Shown here: piece after piece, positions 23,723 to 34,204 of the stretch
How the letters are laid out: the number at the start of each line of letters is the position of its first letter
Position numbering within the stretch: the first letter of the stretch is position 1
DNA from: Basidiobolus ranarum
Taxonomy: Eukaryota > Basidiobolomycota > Basidiobolomycetes > Basidiobolales
Reading direction: 5' to 3'
Length of the DNA stretch: 37,979 nucleotides
Assembly: GCA_040143965.1 (NCBI GenBank)
Contig: JASJQH010006926.1
Span: forward strand, 1-37,979
Translations under genes and position numbers: made by a program
Notes under the pieces: generated by a model
The model's database searches: none
What the model was told of the DNA's origin: nothing
Seen by the model: only the letters and a program-made list of their open reading frames with translations

Positions 23723-26077
23723 TTAGACACCATACATAGTGTATTCACCTTCATCATCGTTGGAATCGGTTTTCTTGAAAGGGATTTGGATGTTAATGGA
23801 TTGTAGATATTGCTGTTTCAGTTGAGAAGGGGACATACTTTTTGGTTAACATGCTCTCTATACCATTGTTCAAACTCCACTGAGGTGTGTACATCGTACA
23901 AACAGTGTCGCAGAAACTTGACCTTTGCCGCTCGATCTAGATGGTTTTCGTTCAGGAGATGGTCTGTAGTTATAGCATTTAAGGATTAGAGCCTCAACTT
24001 GATCACACATATCTGAGAGATCAATATACCTTCCAACTCGACGTTCTCAGCCACTAACTCATGATCCTGAAGTATTGAACACATTAGTCCTCAATAGACC
24101 CAAAAAAGAAGCAAACTCTTGATTTACCAGTTCAATGTCTTTGATGACTTCTAGAAAGTCAGGAGATGGTTTACATTTGACGTTGACATCGTAGTAAACA
24201 TAGATTTGGTCTTGAAAATCTACATAAAATAAGCATGGGACATTTTTCCCCGGTGCTACAGCATAGCGTCCTAATGTCCTCATAGTCAGATAAATAATAC
24301 CTCAGTCTGAATGATCATACATCCTACCTGCAACAAAAGCACAAACTCGTTCGGGGAATTCGAAATGGACCACATTGAATGAATTGTCGATAATGTAAGT
24401 ATTTCCATCCCAAGCACAAGTAACCACTTCATCATCTCCATCGCCATTGAGATCCAATTTACACGCAGCAAACAAGTTGTGTATAATTTTTAGATGGCAC
24501 ACTTTGATAAGCTTGTTGTGCAGATCATGGAATTCAATTAGACCTAAGGGTCGACAAAGCAAATCAGTAAGCTTGATCAGAGCATAATGCTCATGTGGGA
24601 CCCACCATCCATAGTTAACGCAGCGACAAAATCCAGGACTGGCTTCCCTGTTTCTGTTTATAGTCAAAGTATCAATGAATGTCTAGTAAGTACTGAAAGA
24701 GAACACAAACGCTTTCTGACCATCATAGCTCATCACGTTGCTAACAAGTTCAGTTGATACCTCTCCACTAAAGTAATCGTCTTTCTCTGCATTTTCGTTT
24801 CCATAGGAATTATCTTGAGGTATATTAGAACCAGAGGATCTCTTTTGCCCGTGTTTATCAATGATTTCGAAACAGGCATTAGGTTGAGCGACAAGCAATA
24901 ATGGCTCATCATTTGCATCGCGTGATACTGCTAATGAGCCAATCTATAAGTATTAAAGAAGAACGTCTCGGTACTGTTGTCACAACACTAATACTATCAA
25001 GTCAGTGCTAACCTGATCTGCAAAAATCCATCTATGCTTCTCGAAAAGTGCGTACTTGTCTGTACTAACTTCTTCGGTAAACTTGTAGTCTTTTCGTTTG
25101 GTATCCAGCACGATTTTGGTGCCTTTCAAAGAGTGTTTGGACCATTCTTCAATAGATTTCACTGATTTAGACAGGTTAGAGCTAACATCTCTGGTATTCT
25201 CCTTTTTGGGACCAGCGGATGGAGTTGAAGGCCTTTTGTTGGGCACTACTGGCTCTTTTAGATTGAAGGAGTGTAACACTCGGTCAGTTCGACCAACCAC
25301 TAACTCATTTAATCCGTCTCCATCTACAACAGGTATGAGTTGAAGTAAAAAGATAATGAATAGAATAAATGTTACCAATATCGGATATGATTATTTGCAC
25401 AATATTTAATGGCACTGGGATGGTAATGTTGGGTTTTTCTATGGCCTGAAGTCGCTCAGCAGCAACAACACGAGATCCGCGGGGATTTTGGTTGACTGCA
25501 GATCCGTAATCAGAGTTTCTTCGAAGAGAGCTTGCTTCGTCGGTAAGGTTAAACTTAAAGGAGGTACTACTTGTATCTATCAAAAAGGGCCAATCAAATA
25601 TATGACATTCTCCTTCAGCATTGATACACACAACAGAATTCTTAACAAAAATTCCTGGTTACTATTTTCCACGGTACTTCTTAAAGAAAGTCGATTGTTA
25701 AAGGTACCTTTCCGTGGTTTCTTATATCTCCTACTGCAATTGCAGTTATCTAAAAAAACAAAGTCAAATGTGAGACTTTGTGACTTATTTTAGATGCACT
25801 AAGTAAGACTGTATACCGTTCCTAAACCTTTACAAGTTTTCCAAGGTACACCAGCTAAGGAAGCACCTTTGAATATCGATAAATCACCATTTATATTTCC
25901 TATGACAAATTCATTCTCCTACACTCTTGGTTATTATAAGAGCTACTGAAATTGTCGATAAAGTATACTTACGTTATCATTGTCTACGTCACCTATGGTG
26001 AGTGCATGAGTATTCATATTTCCTGTGAATTGCCATTTCAGACGTTTTACCAACGAAACCGAGTGAACTGATTGCAT
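23723..26077 (-). CDS. ITFG2: ITFG2-like FG-GAP protein (KICSTOR component)
   Basis: Twelve exons on the minus strand (25973-26077, 25817-25918, 25708-25749, 25376-25640, 25013-25323, 24694-24943, 24606-24653, 24328-24543, 24128-24270, 24030-24066, 23851-23963, 23723-23812) give 573 residues. The order of motifs follows human ITFG2: MQSVHSVSLVKRL, THALTIGDVDNDNENEFVIG, ISDIDGDGLNELVVGRTDRV, LDLNGDGDDEV, CAWDGNTYIID and PCLFYVDFQDQIYVYYDV. These are FG-GAP/beta-propeller calcium-type repeats. In animals ITFG2 is part of KICSTOR, which anchors GATOR1 at lysosomes for amino-acid control of TORC1. It is longer than human ITFG2 by an insert in the middle (about residues 165-215) and a charged tail. 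The last intron, 23813-23850 (38 bases, donor GTTAAC), is the least certain. Confidence 0.88.
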
Positions 26078-26709
26078 TAAATATGAAGCTTTCGCTTTTA
26101 ACTATTGAACTAGCAACAGCTCTTAATCAATTGATTATTCTTAAAGCCAATCTCGAATTTAGAATCCATGATGATTGGTTCAACGTTCGATGGCAATGAT
26201 TCTCGACACTTCATTCTCGACCGTTACTGATCACAGCAATGTGGTGTGGCTAATTACTAAGAAATCGCAACAAATCGCAACAAATCGCAACAAATTAGGA
26301 TAACCTTGGCACGAATATCAGATGCATGGATTGAAATGAAAATATAATTGCTGTATTACCTACATCGCTATAGCTAGGGACAGATAGATAATTACCTTTT
26401 GTGGGATACTGATCATATGTTTCTTGAGCTTAACTACCTAACAGGTGGTTTTCTCGAGCTTAAATCCTACTGTATTCTGTTTACATACCCTTGCCTAAAT
26501 GAATAAAATACAATCACTTTAGATACAGGTTTGGGCTACATTGTACAACATCACTGTGTATTTGAGTCGATAATTCTCTTAATTACTGTTTCATTTGGCT
26601 TTCTTCTTTTATCCTTCCCGCACTTGACTTGGACTTTCTTCTTAGCGAGGTAACTAGACTTTGGCGTGCTCTTGATAGTTTTCTGAACTCAAAGATTTCT
26701 CTTTAGAAA
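26078..26709. promoter_or_regulatory. Divergent promoter ITFG2/syntaxin
   Basis: 632 bases separate the two start codons. The right end has TTTCTCTTTAG directly before the syntaxin ATG, a good 3' splice site, so a leader intron is possible. A 10-base tandem repeat lies inside at 26262-26291. Confidence 0.5.
26262..26296. repeat. 10-base tandem repeat, about 3.5 copies
   Basis: Three perfect copies of AAATCGCAAC followed by a partial AAATT. It lies mid-way between the divergent ITFG2 and syntaxin genes. It may be an array of factor sites or simple replication slippage. Confidence 0.9.
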
Positions 26710-28103
26710 ATGCAGCAGATTCAGAACGACTATGGAAGAGACCTGGAATTAGGAAGTCTTACTAGAACTTCGCCTGGAGTTATGCCTCTTAACGACTTTT
26801 TCAACGAGGTATTTTCTTGAACGAAATAGAGTGTATGTATGCGATTTTATGAGTAACATTCTTACGTAGGTTCAACATATTGATGGTTGTATCAGCACTA
26901 TCAATGAAAGTGTAAGAGCCATTGAGGAACTTCATCTTCGCTCCATGGACCTAGCTAGTAACGAGGAGTCACATAGTATGTTTCCCTTTTAACCTTTTCC
27001 ATCAATTATATTGTTAACATGATGGATGCGTTTGATTTAAAGAGAACTCTCTAGCTCTGGATAAAACCATCAACGATACTCGACTACAATTGATTGATAC
27101 CAAAAATCGCATCCGAGGTAATGTTGAAGAGAAGAGCATTCAATAAGTCCAAAGGTATTCACCTATTTCTGTAACATTTTTATAGCCATGGAGGCAAACA
27201 ATTTGAAACTGGGCGTCTCTTCCGACGCGCAAATCAGAAAGAATCGAGTATGTACTCACGATATTTGATTGCTGCAATCGACCCTATATATATAACCTTA
27301 ACCTTAACACTCGTATGCATTTAGCACATTGCACTTAAAACCAAATTCATGGATACACTCAAGAATTATCAGAATGTCGAGGTGAAATACAAGGAAAAAT
27401 ACCGTCAAATGATGGAAAGGCAGATTCGTATTGGTTGGTATCTCTTTTGGATTATTATGCCTCCAAATTTAGGCTAACCCTATTGCTTTTCAAGTGAATC
27501 CCAATGCCACTGATGCGGAGATTGAGGAAGCGTTGGATAATGAACAAGGAGGGGTGTTTGCCCAAGCTGTTGGTACTTTCTGTACTTTTTTCTATCAACC
27601 TTGGAGCTTACCTGTCATATTTCAACAAGATCATGAACACTAACAGAACTGCCGAAGCACGCAACGTGTGCAAAGCTGTACAAGATCGTCATGAAGATAT
27701 AGTGAAAATCGAAAAGACCATCTTGGTAGGTTACCCATTATATTTGATCTCTAGTGGCGTCAATGTTGACCCATTTCTTTGATAAAAGGAACTCGCCAAC
27801 TTGTTCCAGGAAATGCAATTACTAGTGGAGACTCAAGATGAGGTTGTTCATCAGATTGAGACCCAAATGGCAGAAGCTGTTGTTCACACTGGTGAGGCCA
27901 ATAGAGAATTGACTGGTGCAATTGGTCATGCAGTCAGTGCTAGAAAGGTTAGTTTACTTAGTAAACATTACAGTAGCCTCGCAGTAACCTCGATACTAAT
28001 TATTCTTCTTCTTGATAAATAGAAAAGATGGTGTCTTTTCATATTCTTCTTCATTATCCTCATTGTCATTATCTTGGTGGTCTACTTCCAAGTTAAAAAA
28101 TAA
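26710..28103 (+). CDS. Plasma-membrane-type syntaxin (Qa-SNARE, Sso-like)
   Basis: Nine exons (26710-26808, 26870-26975, 27043-27117, 27186-27247, 27325-27433, 27495-27568, 27630-27725, 27789-27947, 28023-28103) give 286 residues, normal for Sso1/syntaxin-1. It has an N-terminal three-helix Habc region (from PLNDFFNEV), the conserved KYKEKYRQMMERQIRI link, and a SNARE motif beginning near RNVCKAVQDRH. The ionic-layer glutamine is in LVETQDEV. The basic KKRW boundary is followed by a C-terminal membrane anchor rich in Phe and Ile and ending VKK. It should mark the target membrane for secretory vesicles, later recycled with the help of Sec17. All eight introns keep frame. It converges on centrin with 155 bases between stops. 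Confidence 0.95.
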
Positions 28104-28258
28104 TCGCCATTCATTCTCATATAATATTCTAAATTAATTGCCTCTAATATAATGTTGAATCATATCCATCTTATTTTAATAAAACCAAACAACAAAACGA
28201 AGAAGTACAATGTATATACTACCATAGTGGACCCTAATATCAAGCAGTTCAACCATTA

Positions 28259-28822
28259 TTATACCAAATTAGTTCTTTCTAATATTCTTAAAAAGTCTTC
28301 TTTAGTGACACGTCCATCTTGGTTTGCATCGGCAATTTCAATCATTCCTTGAAGCTCTTCTTCGGACATATTCTGACCAAGCTCACGGGCCGCTTGTCTC
28401 AACTCGGTGATAGTTATATATCCATGCTTTCTGCGGTCGAATAAATCAAAGGATTTCAATGCCTCTTCCCGAATATCACGGTCGTTCTTGAAAAGAAATT
28501 CAGGTTAAGAAAGGGTAAATAGAAGAAGTAAATCTTAACCTACCAATCTATCACTTATTAATACTACAAACTCTTCAAACCCGAAACGACCGATATTGTC
28601 AGGATCTAGCTCTTCCTTAAGTTCTTGAAGTTCGTCCCCATTCAGGTGTATACTTAATGCAACCAAAAGGTTATTAAGTTTACTAATTCTAAGGGAACCA
28701 TCTTCATCTGGGTTGAATACTTCTATAGCTTCACGTATTTCTTGAAGTTGTTCTTCTGTCACTTCTAACTTTTTACTTTTCTTTTTTCCCTTCTTAACGC
28801 TTCCGCTTGCTCTTCTAGACAT
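28259..28822 (-). CDS. CDC31: Centrin (Cdc31-like EF-hand protein)
   Basis: Two exons (28544-28822 and 28259-28486, intron donor GTAGGT) give 168 residues. A lysine-rich start (VKKGKKKSKK) precedes four EF-hand positions, as in centrin of spindle pole bodies and nuclear pores. Loop 1 (NPDEDGSLRISK) lacks the first acidic residue; loop 2 (DPDNIGRFGFEE) looks competent; loop 3 (DRRKHGYITITE) has basic residues at co-ordinating positions and is probably calcium-blind; loop 4 (DANQDGRVTKED) is canonical except Asp at position 12. FEEF after loop 2 and REEALKSFDLFD before loop 3 are centrin-like. Calmodulin is excluded by the start and degenerate loops. Confidence 0.92.
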
Positions 28823-29333
28823 GATACTGATGGGAATATTTCTACAATAATAATATAAAATCGTTGATTTTGGTGAAAAAGTCCCCTTAGCTAACCCTAA
28901 CCCTAACTCTTTTCACGAACAATCATGAATTTAAAAATAAACAAAATTCATCTACATCACGTGTCTTTGAGTAGGTTTTAGAAATAGAGTCACAAGTGAT
29001 CAATCAATTTGACTTATTTGTGTTTGTATGTATGTGGGAATTTATTTGGACTGGATAGAGTCGCTTGTAGTTAGAAGAGTTAGAGCAATCCTCTTGAAGA
29101 TGTGGGAGTTTGGTAGTGATGTAAAATGAGGGTTTAAGAGACAATTTAGTTCAGTAAGTGACGTTAAATCTAGAGAGAAAAAAACTCATTAAACCTGACT
29201 GGAGACAAAAAATCAATGTAACGAGAGAAAATATTAACGGAAGGAGAGAAGTAAAGGAGCAAGCCACATTAAACAACTCAGGAAAATCGTATGAAAAAGG
29301 TACGTGAACGAGGTCAGGTTCACGTCGAGAGTT
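28823..29333. promoter_or_regulatory. Centrin upstream region with telobox and E-box
   Basis: 511 bases between the UBL3-like 3' end and the centrin start. It holds a telomere-like CCCTAA array (28891-28907) about 70 bases upstream of centrin and a CACGTG palindrome at 28958-28963. Both are plausible promoter sites for centrin; neither is proven. Confidence 0.5.
28891..28907. repeat. Interstitial telomere-like (CCCTAA)n / telobox
   Basis: CTAACCCTAACCCTAAC, nearly three units of the TTAGGG-type repeat. In an internal promoter it more likely acts as a site for Myb-like telobox proteins than as telomere debris. Confidence 0.8.
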
Positions 29334-29931
29334 TTATAATATTAGGCAAACTCGGCATTTGGGAGCATTTTCGGGTGCCTTGTTGGTATCTAGATTGAAG
29401 ACAAAACATAACACTCTTAGAGAGAAGCAAGAGAGATGCTTTCGTAAGTTGAAACGAACCATTGTTGTCGATTTGAGAAGGAACTTTGATAGCTAAATGC
29501 ACGATATTTTCTATTTGAGTGTTTATTTTGGTAGCTATAAGATAAAACAAGGTCAGTTTTGGAATATTAAATAAGTAAAGTTGAAATTCTCTATTTACAG
29601 GCCAAAGTAGAGCTGTCTTCTAAAAAGCGGCCCAAGTGGACAATCTTCAAACTCGCAGGAGAGGTAGGTTGATCTTCTGTCCACTCTTTTTTTTTGAAAA
29701 AAGGAAAGGAAGCGTCTTATGGTTAATAAAGAACAAGCGATCAACAAGAAAAGTAGAATGGGCATGTTAAGTGGAAGCTCAACCTGATGGCCAATTGTCA
29801 AACAGTCGTTGCTTGACTTCACTGATTGTATTATTAGGTTGAAAAGTTAAAGTATGACGCTTTCCTGAAATAAGAAGAAACGTGATTCGTACACTATCGT
29901 GGTTAGTTGAGTCTGGTTCTTGCTCTGTCAT
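29334..29931 (-). CDS. UBL3: UBL3/MUB-like prenylated ubiquitin-fold protein
   Basis: Four exons on the minus strand (29784-29931, 29599-29685, 29460-29534, 29334-29389) give 121 residues, against 117 in human UBL3. The ubiquitin-like fold is recognisable: VRITFLLISGKRHTLTFQP (beta hairpin), SEVKQRLFDNWPSEW (helix with the family's DNWP), LKIVHLGRFLEDSSTL and NIVHLAIK. The tail is short and polar and ends KCRVCLIL: a CaaX box (CLIL, Leu favouring geranylgeranylation) preceded by another cysteine, as in UBL3 and plant MUBs. Such proteins sit on membranes and bind E2 enzymes or sort proteins into vesicles. No long unspliced frame reveals it, so automatic annotation could miss it. All three introns keep frame (phase 1 each). 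Confidence 0.88.
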
Positions 29932-30391
29932 TTCAGTAATCACCAACAGTTGAAGTTAATTATTAGAAAGTCACTAAGGGTAAGTTTCAATTATACAAAT
30001 CAAGGCAGAGTAAACATGGCGTAACACAAATACTTAAATTTATTGCATACTAAGGTGCCCTCATGTCCACAGGCTAAATGATGAAGTCATTTGATAGCAC
30101 CAAGCAGGGGAGCTTACTTTCAACAAATCTCCAGCCATCTTTGGTGTTCCTAGCTCAGCTGATTACAATCAAAGTAAATTTTCTTAAATGAGAAGAATCT
30201 GAAGCAACTCTATATTGAAGAGTATCTACACAATACGCATCATAAGCGGTAGAAATGTACTAAAAGACAATAATACGGGAATCTAATCGGAATCTAATTA
30301 TAAACATTCGTTTACTTATCCAAATTATGGATGATTGTGGGTATGAGAATGCATGTAAAATAATAACTGGGGTATTTGATATTCAATATAA
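29932..30391. other. Intergenic region RPE1 to UBL3-like gene
   Basis: 460 AT-rich bases, the promoter side of the UBL3-like gene and 3' end of RPE1. Nothing else recognised. Confidence 0.4.
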
Positions 30392-31045
30392 CTACTGTTC
30401 ATCAACAGCTTTTCTAAGAAGGGCAATGGTGTCCTTAGGAGAGGCAGATTTGAAAATGGCAGTACCAGCAACAATAACATTGGCACCTGCTTTGGCTGCT
30501 TGGTCAATAGTATCAAGAGCAAGACCACCATCTACCTGGATATCAAGTTCAGGATATCTTTGACGAAGTTCTCGGACTTTAGGCATCATATCAGCCATGA
30601 AAGATTGGCCACCAAAGCCTGGTTCTACGGTCATAACGAGAATCATGTCTACCTTATCGGCGAGTTCGAATACTACAGAAACTGGAGTCTTTGGTTTTAT
30701 GGCAATACCAACTTTCATTCCTGCGTCACGAACCTTTTGTACAAGAGCAGGGGCATCTTGAGTAGCTTCGAAATGGAAAGTAAACATATCAGCACCAGCT
30801 TTAGCGTAATCGTCAACCCATTGTTCAGGATGAGATACCATAAGATGGCAATCGAGGAAGGCATCGGTATGTTGGCGAAGAGATTTAATGATAGGTGCTC
30901 CTAAGGTGAGATTAGGGACAAAGTGACCATCCATAATATCCATATGTAAATAGTCAGCACCACAGTCCACCATGTACTGACATTCGTCAGCTAGCTTGGC
31001 AAAATCGCCCGAAAGCAGGGAAGGAGCAATTTTCGCAGCAGGCAT
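30392..31045 (-). CDS. RPE1: Ribulose-phosphate 3-epimerase
   Basis: Single exon, 217 residues from the ATG at 31045 ([15 protein letters not shown]), which is the family's usual start. An in-frame extension upstream lacks conservation and an ATG. The enzyme interconverts ribulose-5-phosphate and xylulose-5-phosphate in the cytosolic pentose phosphate pathway. TIM-barrel metal and catalytic residues are visible: His and Asp in [15 protein letters not shown], His in CHLMVSHP, Asp in IQVDGGL, and the phosphate loops [10 protein letters not shown] and AGTAIF. Length and order are typical, with no truncation. Confidence 0.97.
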   Translation of the reverse strand: MPAAKIAPSLLSGDFAKLADECQYMVDCGADYLHMDIMDGHFVPNLTLGAPIIKSLRQHTDAFLDCHLMVSHPEQWVDDYAKAGADMFTFHFEATQDAPALVQKVRDAGMKVGIAIKPKTPVSVVFELADKVDMILVMTVEPGFGGQSFMADMMPKVRELRQRYPELDIQVDGGLALDTIDQAAKAGANVIVAGTAIFKSASPKDTIALLRKAVDEQ

Positions 31046-31387
31046 GTTGTATAGAAAGTAAGTAAAGAGTCGAAACCGAGCCGAAGTGTATTTACAAGCG
31101 TGACGTGAAAAAAAGTCTCTATGTCCCGGGTACAGATATCTTAAGATCCGCACATTCGAAAGAGACTAAACTAAATGATTTGGGGAATTCAGTCGAATCG
31201 TGGCGAAGCAAGGTGATCTAGATTATCTCCAATTGAAATATATTAAAACAAATAACAAGCTAAAATATAACACCAAATCAGATAAAGAAGTCCTCTTTCC
31301 ATTCTTAGTTTAGTAAGAAAAAAGCCAGAATTTGATTACTAATACGCATAATACATTAAATTTTATTGTGTGTAGTCTTACTGACAT
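31046..31387. other. Intergenic region SCP2 gene to RPE1
   Basis: 342 bases containing the RPE1 promoter and the 3' UTR of the SCP2-like gene. No gene seen. Confidence 0.45.
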
Positions 31388-32257
31388 TTACAACTTGGCC
31401 TTTTGGAAGCCTTTAAGGACTGTGTCTAGCTTGGTGGCCAACATCATGGATCCCTTGAATTTCAACTTTCCTTGCATAAATGCTTTTTGTCCATTCAATT
31501 TACCTGAACTCATGTCCACGAAATCTTGATCATTAACACTAATCACAACATCTGCTTTCTTGGGTGGCTTGATGGGCCCGAGGGAACGCTCTCCTTCGCC
31601 GTTCTTCATATCCAAAGTCCAGGATTGTACCTTCCCTTCAGCATTTGTGACATCAATTTGGAATACTCCCTTTACTTTTTGGACACTCTCCTTGCGTTGT
31701 TGAGGAGAGGAAGCGCTCATTCCGGATTGAATCTGGCCAAATACAGATGACGCTTGGAAGCCATCTACAACAACGGATCCTGACTTGGGTGCACTGCTAG
31801 GGGCAGACGACTCAGCGGCGGGTTTGGCATTCTTGGCGTCCTTCAAGACTGTGTCTAATTTGGTCGCAAGCATCATTGAACCTTTGAACTTCAATTTACC
31901 TTGCATGAAGGCCTTGGTGGCATCAAGCTTACCAGAAGCCAAATCAGCAAATACATCATCGCTGAGAGTAAGGTGGACATCTGGCTTGCCACTTGGTTTT
32001 CCAGTGTTTACGGTGCCTTGCTTTTTGAGGTCAATGGACCATGTTTGTTCCTTTCCTTCGGCATTTTTGATATCAAATTGATATATTCCGTTGGTCTGAA
32101 ATACAGGCATTATTATACAACGACCAAGATAAAGCTAAATCGTAGAACTAACCTTTTTAATAGTAGCTTGCTTTTGAGTATCATCCTGACCTTCAATACT
32201 AGCCTTGAGTTGCTCGAAGACAGGAGAGCTTTTAAATCCTGGGATGTTGACGGACAT
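31388..32257 (-). CDS. Tandem SCP2-domain protein with PTS1 (peroxisomal)
   Basis: Two exons (32153-32257 and 31388-32095) give 270 residues. Two sterol-carrier-protein-2 domains lie in tandem (about 10-115 and 155-268), joined by an Ala/Ser/Pro linker. Each ends with the block KAFMQGKLKFKGSMML, the lipid-tunnel helix and strand. The protein ends AKL, a peroxisomal targeting tripeptide (PTS1), so import through Pex5 and the Pex14 dock is expected. Pex14 is the next gene. SCP2 domains bind acyl-CoA and sterols; single-domain proteins are the rule in yeasts (such as Pox18), so two copies are less common. The domains agree closely in protein but differ at many silent positions, so the duplication is not recent. 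Two CACGTG sites lie upstream. Confidence 0.95.
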
Positions 32258-33287
32258 ATTATTGAGTAATTAGAATGTAGCAGAGAGAGAAGGTGTGTTG
32301 ACTGCCGATTGAACACACCTGATACTTATAGATTGTTCTCCTTGCTCCAGAATTCTTCACGTGAATATGACCATCATGGTCAGGGATGAAAGGAAATAAG
32401 AGCAGTAAATTTACTGTCACGCGGGGTGGAAAAAATCCAATCGAGTGAAACCTAAAAACGTAAGCATACGATCTAAAGAGTACTGATTCATATGATCCAA
32501 AGAGTAAGGAACACGAACAAAACATCATAATGAAGATCACGTGCATACATGCTTGGATACACACCAATGGTAGGAAGCAGGAAGGAGGCAGCAATTTGGG
32601 TAGGAGTATTGTTCATAGATGTCATGAAAACAAGTTGATTTCACATGAATGTGTGTCATCCGATATTTCTTATTGATTAACTGAGAGTGTTACAACATGT
32701 GCTGATTTGCTGATTTTCTATTCAGGGTCCATGTGTTCAGTGTTGCGGCACGATATATTTGAGGAAATGCTTGCTTCAGTTTGCTAGTTATTTCAGCACT
32801 ATTACTTGTGAGAGAGGTTAAGCATAGGACTGGTACTAATTCACAGCAAATTCCTTGTTGTTCATGAATCCAGTAAGCCATTCATAAAATAAATGCTTAT
32901 TCTTCAAAGAACTTTGATTGCGGTTCCACACATTTATAAATACTATTGTTCAACTCTTTCGCATCGCCATTTCGAATAACTTCCACATTACAGTTCTTAT
33001 CAGTTAAGGCTTTAGAACAGCAATCAGTTGGTGAAGCGAATTCATAATTGAAGAAGGAAATATATCAAATACTCTAGGAAGCTCAAGTTTGACCATAAAT
33101 CATCTGAAATGTCTTCAAAAGATGGTCATAAATAATTGTGGCTTGAATATTACAAAAAAAATCGACAGAGTTATCAAGACAACATGCTAAGATAAAGCAC
33201 TACTCAAATAGTTGGTTTATTAACCGAACATTGGTAAAAATGACTATTGAATTCAGATTATTATCACAAGGAACTTCATGTGTTTCT
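32258..33287. other. Intergenic region SCP2 gene to PEX14
   Basis: About 1 kb. CACGTG palindromes at 32358-32363 and 32538-32543 lie 100-290 bases upstream of the SCP2-like start. Minus-strand frames at 32905-33060 (ending KCVEPQSKFFEE) and 32690-32881 (63 codons from an ATG) are open but unrecognised; they could be remnants of a lost gene or chance. Confidence 0.4.
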
Positions 33288-34204
33288 CTACGGCACCACA
33301 CCATCCGCAGAGCCTTCCATTGAGTTGGGTGAAATTGGTGGAGTCAATGTGTGGATACTCGTTGTCTTTCTTGTTATGAGTAAGTCCTTTAGAGATTTGA
33401 GTTCTTTTTGGAGCTCCGTCAGCATAGTGTTTTGGGATTCTTTCTGGTTTTCAAGTATCTAATCGTATTGTTAAACTAGCCGTTCCTTGAAACCAGATAC
33501 AAAATTACTGACCTTAGGTATGATTGATTTAACTCTATGAAGTTCCTGACGAAGCGATTGCAGTTCTTGATCACGCTCTGAATCTTGAGACTTGAGTTGG
33601 CTTAATATTCCACTCATATTTTCTACTGATGTTTTCATCTCGTCTTTTTGAGTATTTATATACTCAATCATGTCAAGGGTATCTTTTTTGACTGTTAGTA
33701 AAGAGCTTGAGGCTGCTTCATACCGTGCATCTATTTCACGCAATTCCGCTTCAAGTTCAGCTTGCGTGTTCCCTTTAATGTTGGGCAGTGTGCATCTCTA
33801 GTAAAGATAGATTGTCATAGAAAATTGAGTATCACTCGTTTGTATATTCTAATGTAGTTTGTTACCTTTGCCAGATGGTACAAGCCACATCCAATACTGC
33901 CAGCAGCAGCAGCTGTAGTCAGGTAGTGCTTCCATGGTGTAGATTTGTTCTTTGACTCTCTGGTAGGTATTGCCGGTAATGGACGAGAAGCTAAAGCGAG
34001 TTCTTGAGTCGATATTTTCTCTTTAAAGTTGTTCTGAGAAGACTCAGAGGTGGCTTGTTTTAGAGCAGCCTGAATCTCGCCTGTAGTCAAACCTTTAGAT
34101 TCCAGAAAAGCAATCTTTTTTGCTAACGAGCTTTTATTCACTTGAGGTATGCGTAGAAAATGAATAGCACTTTTAAGTACATTCTCTCTTATCGCTTCAG
34201 TCAT
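33288..34204 (-). CDS. PEX14: Peroxin 14, peroxisomal docking protein
   Basis: Three exons (33866-34204, 33513-33797, 33288-33458) give 264 residues, short for Pex14 (about 340-380 in yeast and human). The N-terminal Pex5-binding domain is clear: RENVLKSAIHFLRIPQV, then SLAKKIAFLESKGLT and GEIQAALKQA. A hydrophobic stretch (YLTTAAAAGSIGCGLYHLA) is the membrane segment, followed by a long coiled coil (AELEAELREIDARYEA to QSLRQELHRVKSIIPK, then LQKELKSLKDLL) and a Pro/Ser tail (TPPISPNSMEG). It forms the import pore with Pex5 and Pex13 for PTS1 cargo. The shortness comes from the reduced C-terminal tail, not from a missing core. Introns are phase 0 with GT..AG ends. Confidence 0.93.

Noticed and set aside
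28891-28907. Chromosome end
   Set aside because: Only 17 bases of CCCTAA units, flanked by ordinary genes on both sides.
31046-31153. N-terminal extension of the epimerase
   Set aside because: It lacks an ATG and conservation; the family starts at [11 protein letters not shown].
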